Source of the DNA: Devosia enhydra
GTDB taxonomy: Bacteria; Pseudomonadota; Alphaproteobacteria; Rhizobiales; Devosiaceae
NCBI RefSeq assembly: GCF_900119845.1
Contig: NZ_FPKU01000002.1
Coordinates: forward strand, 124,001-188,000
DNA length: 64,000 bases
Direction of reading: 5' to 3'
The notes beneath the pieces are model-generated. The model was not told the origin of the DNA. It saw only the letters and a list, made by a program, of their open reading frames with translations, and made no database searches. The position numbers were made by a program, and so were the translations under genes. Below, one piece after another: positions 60,401 to 64,000 of this stretch. How positions within the stretch are numbered: position 1 is the first letter of the stretch; each line of letters begins with the position of its first letter.

Positions 60401-60772
60401 CGTCGGCTCAACACCCGCTCCGGTATCGCTCGCTTCGACGCGAGCGAACAGGGTCAGAGCGGCTTCGTCCAATCGGTGGGCAAGTTCATCGCAACGCTTG
60501 GCGTGGATGCAGAGGTGTCGCGTGTTGGCGACGCCTTCCAACTCGACTTCGCGATCAAGGATCCCAGGACCGGATTGTTCGGGATCGGTATCGAGTGCGA
60601 CGCGCCTCGCCATCAGCTTCTCTCGAAGGCCCGGGCGCGCGAGATTTGGCGCCCGAGTGTCCTGAAGCGTGAGCTCAAAGCCTTGCACCGCGTGACCAGC
60701 CATAGCTGGTACCACGAGCCGAAAGAGGAGCGTGATCGCCTGCGGTCGGCGATCGCAGCAGCATTGACGTGA
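54485..60772 (+). CDS. zinc-ribbon / pseudokinase / SF1 helicase / nuclease megaprotein
   Basis: A 2095-residue protein. Two Cys4 zinc ribbons open it (CPNCGSDRPEGEWLC..., CANGHPMADDLEICFVCGAD). A Ser/Thr-kinase-like domain follows (about 120-390) with HRDLNPRTIL at 237-246, but the DFG Asp is replaced (VVAGFGSAR) and no catalytic Lys is apparent, so it is probably a pseudokinase. A COG1112-type SF1 helicase spans about 780-1960: GPPGTGKS (987-994), YDEASQMQ (DEAS 1650-1653), GDEKQMPPTS, VQGDERDVIVFST and LNVAVTRAREKV. The end (about 1990-2090) looks like an MTES_1575/Vsr-type nuclease (IGIECDAPRH). Mokosh MkoA combines a kinase and a related helicase, but the rest of this operon differs. Confidence 0.85.
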   Translation: MTTTILERYRHCPNCGSDRPEGEWLCKNDVAGEKCLWPLADQPVHTAPADTGSVIAMPPPPAATRVCANGHPMADDLEICFVCGADAMVATPPAGSATTTGEAAGAPIEDEPESAVTIEIEGLSELRQLRAPQGQPFTSFTARDAAAREVFVTLYDEGAEPDPQVYQTLRRLPRDHVPELITIGRHDGRSYDVFELIGGGSLAEAGYPAATDPDLMRRLITELAGVLTSFEEVGLRHRDLNPRTILIRGRDPLDLVVAGFGSARMSDFDLESVAPLELTRYSAPEAIVGAVSAASDWWSAGMIVLEQATAGQCFEGTNDQALRLHVVTRGIDIPPMADTKLRLLLRGLLARDPHSRWSGNQVRAWLRGEPVEVPDDERTIVGDGNGTEISLGGRDYTRADQFALAAAEPANWDEAQEMLLNGVVATWLSGAQIEGKIQARFRRAIGNENVASDYRHALALMAMNPNLPLTLRGEIVTPAWLLAHADDGYEIVTGEVGRHLEQFDQASWIVALASRAEAVRDRAKLLEIELDESRLRVALLSTSRPNLEAEREVLRRVYPDTDHAGLASILERPRLSDEDLIILISAATTQFVAFETLINAAGDLASRTGVDFEREPSVELFVRPRREIFSLIDQRTANFARCGDPVVDEWVDTFRVERRMTLARAAIVLGVPDDQWLEPPRQQYVANLLSHFEKRVTGTVSRGPLARFTIGKTTPRLDLSEMGTALRPADSILNLLIGRTDTPIPLDPSAYAADENRQSRLRRLVSHAQTFRRDTGLDGRTMGFPFLLVREARSAASEPQARPRLAPVLLWPIIIEFPVGSPSAAISFDKEREEVRLNPALETMLPPNEFQRWKMARDELLSRGAIRYADVLDVFGSLAQPRSRTLERLPSRDLKVPLGTVQLLASAALFNAEFAGQAVAEDIRQMVRMPPAGTGLDAVLRIGGELQFDDQPEAGRERDRFLVVAADPSQESAVFKSRSAPGLLVEGPPGTGKSQTIVNVVTDAIGRGETVLVVCQKQAALKVVQKRLDAEGMGDRLFLVVDINKDREIIARTIREQRDLVRAVPEGRLSALLKQRDERTARIEALEAEIDATHTALYKEDSGSGLTYRDVLDQLIALEEEGPWIAASPLRPIFTGLKPADLSVIEETCGPLAPLWLASRFENSPLHALKQFAVDPSVAVAFDKHLEAFVVAETQRAAAIESTVVSPEVEDVGTHRDWLETDGSSLERMSDGLRSYLNAWLDLFETPAAGSQGDPLIARIREIGAALAEVPADDHSDELFAPLLQLDDNELARSLDDARKSSSAAGVLGFLNFRRHARHGRLKRFLEANNLPADKAGKALLHGALELEAALRPLREEMAEICRALRVAVPPDATVATLLHYQQALGTTLEAVRPLALAVRASPWKAEAVAATRAATAGAFSELRERMLGAFLRSDARRTSRDALLALEAWFESDWLRKADEAVSGRGSMAGMVAAIRDSAPRLNAFQRFRLRATALQPEVLRVFAMLREWQDQFDDVPQSELDPLFRRTVRREALLAWKGRIEATQPQLLVEAGEIQQKVTSLAALDREVLGLNKQILRLDIDPDRLGTQVAWDDLTRMRGPRAKRLREILDQGRDLGLMRMRPIWLMNPDVASRVLPLKAGLFDVVIYDEASQMQVEFAVPTLFRAKRVLIAGDEKQMPPTSFFSSSQVEDEEDESSDEAFDDAITEAERVAQEETWNRREVKDCPDLLQLGRGVLPTTTLQIHYRSRYRELIDYSNSAFYGGGLSVPASHPADEIKRVRPIEVVRANGIYEAQTNAIEAERVVDVVAGLWAKPTPPSIGVVTFNRKQADLVEEALNRRAAMDGEFLRAYRRERDRTQGGEDMGFFVKNVENVQGDERDVIVFSTTFGRDKHGAFRRVFGVLGQAGGERRLNVAVTRAREKVILVTSMPLGDVSDWLTTGQANKPRDYLQAYIDYAERLSSGDLDSAAASARRLNTRSGIARFDASEQGQSGFVQSVGKFIATLGVDAEVSRVGDAFQLDFAIKDPRTGLFGIGIECDAPRHQLLSKARAREIWRPSVLKRELKALHRVTSHSWYHEPKEERDRLRSAIAAALT

Positions 60773-60779
60773 GGTACTG

Positions 60780-62153
60780 ATGAGCGGTCCGAAAGTTATC
60801 AGGGTGGTGACGCGCGAGGAGCTTGAGGCCATTTGCTCGCGCCTGATCGCCCGCGTCGGTGCCGCTAGCACGGATCTGTTGCGCACGCTGGGCCGCAACG
60901 AGCTACTCACCGACGCAATCGAGAAGGATATCGCGGGGCGTATCAAGGCGCTGTCGGATCAACTGCGGGCGGGCCAGTTCGACGCCGTGCAGAGGCAAGC
61001 TCCACCGCTTATCGCGTTTTTTAAAGGTGAAAAGCAGCGTTACCAGCAGTTAGCAATCGCGAAGGCCGAGGCAGCGAGGAAGGAACGCCAGCAGCTTGTC
61101 GATGCCGCCGCCAGCGTTGCGTATGCCCTGCAGCAGCAGAACAAGCCGATCCCGGACGAACTTGGCCGCATTATCGAGGGGGCGCTGTCCGCAAAGCCAG
61201 AAAATGTTCCGAGTTTCCGCGCTGAAGTAGACAAGGTGTTTCGATCGCTGTTGAGTTCTGCGAAAAGCAGTCCTGTAGCATCCGGGGACCTTGCCGCAAA
61301 ACTCTCGGGCGGGCTTACAGGTCAATCACTATCACAATGGTTGAGCGTTCAACCGGCGAGTCGCGGTGCGTCGGACCGGCTGATCCACGTACTTTCACAG
61401 CTTGAGGTGTTAGAGGGCGGGATGACTCTAGCGCAGTTTGCGACGCGGATCGCGGCCATCGATCGAGAAGCCAAGATAGACCGGCGGCGACTACTTGAAG
61501 ACTCGCTGGTGCTGGACGTTTCGGCGGCACTTGCGCAGCGCCGAATGATTGAGGAAACCCGAGTCCAGGTCCTCGAGGTGGCAGCTGAGCTCGCTACCGT
61601 TGCTGGGAAAGAATTAGCCGACCAACGGGAGCGTATCCGTATTCTCGTTTTAGATCCCGACCTTGTCGGTGCAGCGGACTTTCTTGATGAGGTGCGGGGT
61701 TTCATTAAAGCCCGCGCCGCGGAGAACGCGGCCGCTGCGCGGCGTCGGGCGGTGCTGACGGGTCTTGCAGGACTCGGATATGAGGTGAGCGTCGGTATGG
61801 AGACCGCTTGGGCACAGGAAGGCAGCATTGTTGTTGCAAAGCCCGGAGCGACAGACTACGGGGTGGAGCTTGGCGGCCCGGCCGACGCCTCGCGCCTTCA
61901 AGTCAGAGTGGTTGGGGCGGCGGCCCCCGTATCACCGCGCTCTCAGCAGCGCGACACCGAGCAGGAGAAGCTTTGGTGTTCTGAGGTCGACGAACTAATC
62001 GCATCGCTCGACCGAAGCGGCACTGAGCTCATCATCGAGAGGGCACTGGGCATCGGATCGCAACCATTGAAGAGTTCCGCGCTCTTGGGGCAACACACTG
62101 GCGGCGTTGCCACGGATGAAGTTTCGAGCCGGAAATCGCGGGCACTAAAGTAG
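60780..62153 (+). CDS. coiled-coil protein, unknown function
   Basis: A 457-residue, mostly helical protein. Long charged helices (QQLAIAKAEAARKERQQLVD; MIEETRVQVLEVAAELATVA) fit coiled coils. A short beta-type segment near residue 330-385 (YEVSVGMETAWAQEGSIVVA, DYGVELGGPADASRLQVRVV) may be a small globular domain. It begins 8 bases after the helicase gene and is the last gene of the AAA+ operon. It may link the motor and helicase or sense the target. No family is recognised. Confidence 0.6.
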   Translation: MSGPKVIRVVTREELEAICSRLIARVGAASTDLLRTLGRNELLTDAIEKDIAGRIKALSDQLRAGQFDAVQRQAPPLIAFFKGEKQRYQQLAIAKAEAARKERQQLVDAAASVAYALQQQNKPIPDELGRIIEGALSAKPENVPSFRAEVDKVFRSLLSSAKSSPVASGDLAAKLSGGLTGQSLSQWLSVQPASRGASDRLIHVLSQLEVLEGGMTLAQFATRIAAIDREAKIDRRRLLEDSLVLDVSAALAQRRMIEETRVQVLEVAAELATVAGKELADQRERIRILVLDPDLVGAADFLDEVRGFIKARAAENAAAARRRAVLTGLAGLGYEVSVGMETAWAQEGSIVVAKPGATDYGVELGGPADASRLQVRVVGAAAPVSPRSQQRDTEQEKLWCSEVDELIASLDRSGTELIIERALGIGSQPLKSSALLGQHTGGVATDEVSSRKSRALK

Positions 62154-62267
62154 CTGCATCGATGCGACGTCGCGTCCGGCCCATGAGACATTGGGTTGTC
62201 AACCTGCCCAGTTGTGGCAGCTGTGGCGGCACTGGGCCGATGACCGCTTTCGGCACAAATGGGACCC

Positions 62268-62681
62268 TTAGGGCGATGCGGCGGCTTTGTCCCAGTGAAC
62301 GGCCTGCTCAGTCCATTCTAGCGGGAACGGCTCAAGGAGATGCGCCAGCCCGAGCCCTCGTGGCTGACTACCATTGAGGATGGCCTCCACGGTCGTCGGG
62401 GATAGCAGGGTCATCCGGATCACCCTGCTCACGTAAGAGGCGTTGATCTTCTCTGCGACGGCGATCTCGGCGATCGTTGCGTATTTACCTCTGTCGAGGA
62501 GACGCTGCCACCGGAACGCCCGCGCGAGGGCTTTGACCATCGTGTTATCGACGTTGATCGGCGATGCCCTAAGCTGTTCGCCATCTGGCGCCACGATTAC
62601 CCTTCGGCCGCCGATACGCCGGAACGACAGCGGCACGGTGACAGTGGTGATGCCATTTCGGGTCAGGCTCATGGTGTTCAT
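62268..62681 (-). CDS. recombinase-associated HTH protein
   Basis: A 137-residue basic protein (MNTMSLTRNGITTVTVPLSF start) with a helix-turn-helix-like segment TIAEIAVAEKINASYVSRVI and a terminal LAHLLEPFPLEWTEQAVHW. I recognise it as the small gene that commonly follows large serine recombinases in alphaproteobacterial islands. Its ATG overlaps the recombinase stop, so the two are coupled. It may guide recombination direction; that is inferred. Confidence 0.65.
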   Translation of the reverse strand: MNTMSLTRNGITTVTVPLSFRRIGGRRVIVAPDGEQLRASPINVDNTMVKALARAFRWQRLLDRGKYATIAEIAVAEKINASYVSRVIRMTLLSPTTVEAILNGSQPRGLGLAHLLEPFPLEWTEQAVHWDKAAASP

Positions 62682-64000
62682 GAGGTCGGGGCAGCAGTTT
62701 GGGGGAGCACCTCTTTGACCAGGCCAGTGAGGCCCTTGGTCTTTAGGTGGATCTGGAGCCCCTGGTCGGATACGTCGACGCGGTCAACCAGGAGCTGGAC
62801 GATGCGAGCCTGCTCAGCCGGAAACAGTTCGTCCCAAATCTGGTCGAACGCAACAAGCCCTTCACGGACGTCACGCTCGTCGATATCCGGCAGTGACGCC
62901 CTAGCCGCGTTCCAGGTTTGGAAGATGATCTCCGGCGCCCTGACGAGCTGCCGCACCTGGTCGATCACGGCAGACTCCACCTCCCCCGCCGGCACACGGC
63001 GCACCGGACAGGCATCCGGACCCGACTTCAGAACGTCCTGGCTGATGTAGTAGCGATAGAGCTTGCCGCGGCGTCGGGTGTGGGTAGGCGACATCGCTCG
63101 GCCCGACGGTGCAAAGATAAGACCCTTGAGCAGCGCTGGTGTTTTCGCGCGGGTGCGCGCTGCACGCGTCCGGGGACTGACCTGCAGCATCGAGTGCACC
63201 TTGCCCCACAGATCGTCGTCAACGATGGCCTGGTGCTCACCCTGGTATTCCTGCTGCTTGTGGACGGCCTTGCCGTTGTAGACCTTGTTGTTGAGCACCT
63301 TGTAGATGCTGCCCTTGTCAAAGCGCTTGCCTTTGCGGTTCACGATGCCGGACTTTGTCAGCTCACCAGCGAGTTTGGTGGCTGACCCAAGTTCCGCAAA
63401 CCGCTGGAAGATTAAACGGACGACTTTGGCCTCGGATTCAACCGGGGTGAGTTTGCGATCGAGAGCGCGATACCCCAGCGGCACTGGCCCGCCCATCCAA
63501 ATGCCCTTCGCCCTGGATGCGGCGATCTTGTCGCGAATACGCTCGCCCGTCTGCTCGCGTTCGAACTGACCAAAGCTCGCGAGCACGTTGAGCATCAACC
63601 GACCTGCCGCGGTTGTCGTGTTGAGGTGCTGGGTCACCGACACGAAAGTAACCTCCGCCTGGTTGAATTCCTCGATCAGGGAAAGGAAGTGGGTAAGGCT
63701 CCGGCTGATCCGGTCGATCTTGTAGACGACCACCACGTCAATCTTGCCGCGGTCAATGTCGGACCTTAGTCGCGCCAACGCAGGGCGATCGAGGGTTCCT
63801 CCGGATATTCCACCGTCGTCATAACGGTCCGGTACCAGTATCCATCCCTCTGCGCGCTGACTGGCAATGCACGCTTCGCCGGCCTCGCGCTGGGCATCGA
63901 GGGAGTTAAAGTCTTGTTCCAGACCCTCCTCGCTCGATTTGCGGGTATACACGGCGCAGCGCAGCTTGCGCGAGGCTGGGGCTACGGGTTGGCGGGTCAT
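62678..64000 (-). CDS. large serine recombinase (start at window edge)
   Basis: At least 440 residues. The resolvase catalytic domain has RCAVYTRKSSEEGLEQDFNS with the candidate catalytic Ser22, DGGISGGTLDRPALARLRSD and YKIDRISRSLTHFLSLIEEF. A recombinase domain (GSIYKVLNNKVYNGKAVHKQ) and a carboxyl zinc-ribbon/coiled-coil region (PDACPVRRVPAGEVESAV) follow. These enzymes integrate and excise islands. The ATG is the last codon in the window, so the true start could be upstream. It overlaps the accessory gene by 4 bases. Confidence 0.9.
   Translation of the reverse strand: MTRQPVAPASRKLRCAVYTRKSSEEGLEQDFNSLDAQREAGEACIASQRAEGWILVPDRYDDGGISGGTLDRPALARLRSDIDRGKIDVVVVYKIDRISRSLTHFLSLIEEFNQAEVTFVSVTQHLNTTTAAGRLMLNVLASFGQFEREQTGERIRDKIAASRAKGIWMGGPVPLGYRALDRKLTPVESEAKVVRLIFQRFAELGSATKLAGELTKSGIVNRKGKRFDKGSIYKVLNNKVYNGKAVHKQQEYQGEHQAIVDDDLWGKVHSMLQVSPRTRAARTRAKTPALLKGLIFAPSGRAMSPTHTRRRGKLYRYYISQDVLKSGPDACPVRRVPAGEVESAVIDQVRQLVRAPEIIFQTWNAARASLPDIDERDVREGLVAFDQIWDELFPAEQARIVQLLVDRVDVSDQGLQIHLKTKGLTGLVKEVLPQTAAPTS

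Noticed and set aside
54485-60772. Naming the helicase operon as Mokosh
   Set aside because: Mokosh type I pairs a kinase-helicase with a PLD nuclease and type II fuses helicase and PLD; here there is no PLD motif and the partner genes differ.

Overview
The window is GC-rich, densely packed DNA that reads as an alphaproteobacterium, most likely Rhodobacterales (Rhodobacter/Paracoccus/Roseobacter-like). The main reasons are the tail genes of gene-transfer-agent (GTA) type (DUF2460, DUF2163, NlpC/P60, TIM-barrel megaprotein) and small phage families typical of that order (DUF6511, DUF6362, DUF7220, DUF3489, DUF6441, DUF6127 by recognition). No rRNA, tRNA or CRISPR array was seen.

Region 1 (1-33110) is most of a siphovirus-like prophage on the + strand. 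It starts inside a helicase gene, followed by a PD-(D/E)XK nuclease, a primase/RecA-like helicase, a RuvC-like resolvase and two DNA methyltransferases. Packaging and head genes come next: small and large terminase, gpW-like joiner, lambda-type portal, a prohead protease fused to the major capsid protein, DUF2190 and head-tail joiners. The tail follows, with a tail-tube protein, a tail chaperone with a classic A AAA AAC slippery site, and a tape-measure gene broken by a frameshift. GTA-like distal tail genes and a lysis cassette (M15 endopeptidase, nested Rz/Rz1-like spanins) close it. A chromate-resistance pair (chrB-chrA, minus strand) sits as cargo inside the tail module at 17.97-20.27 kb. 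No integrase or repressor is visible, so the left end lies outside the window.

Region 2 (33.1-44.1 kb) is a metal-resistance island. A nickel/cobalt half has NicO/RcnA-like, membrane-anchor, HupE-like and His-rich genes, divergent from a CsoR/InrS-like repressor and an NreB/NrsD-like MFS exporter. A copper half has DUF411, CopZ-like, a Cys/His-rich periplasmic protein, DUF305, a CueR-type MerR regulator, cytochrome c and a CopA-type ATPase. Three MerR/CueR-type dyads with the same core tie the copper genes together, and a G-tract CsoR-type operator overlaps the ribosome-binding site of the nickel repressor. A VIT1/CCC1-type transporter ends the region.

Region 3 (44.5-62.2 kb) looks like a defence or conflict island. 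It begins with an ietAS-like pair (AAA+ ATPase and S8 subtilase). Facing it is a lipase-CHAT protease operon, and divergent from that is a tightly coupled operon: ClpB-like AAA+ protein, radical-SAM/4Fe-4S protein, a 2095-residue zinc-ribbon/pseudokinase/SF1-helicase/nuclease, and a coiled-coil protein. I do not recognise this six-gene combination as a named system, and it is the best candidate for something undescribed.

Region 4 (62.27-64.0 kb) holds a large serine recombinase with a translationally coupled accessory gene on the minus strand, plausibly the mobility module of the island.
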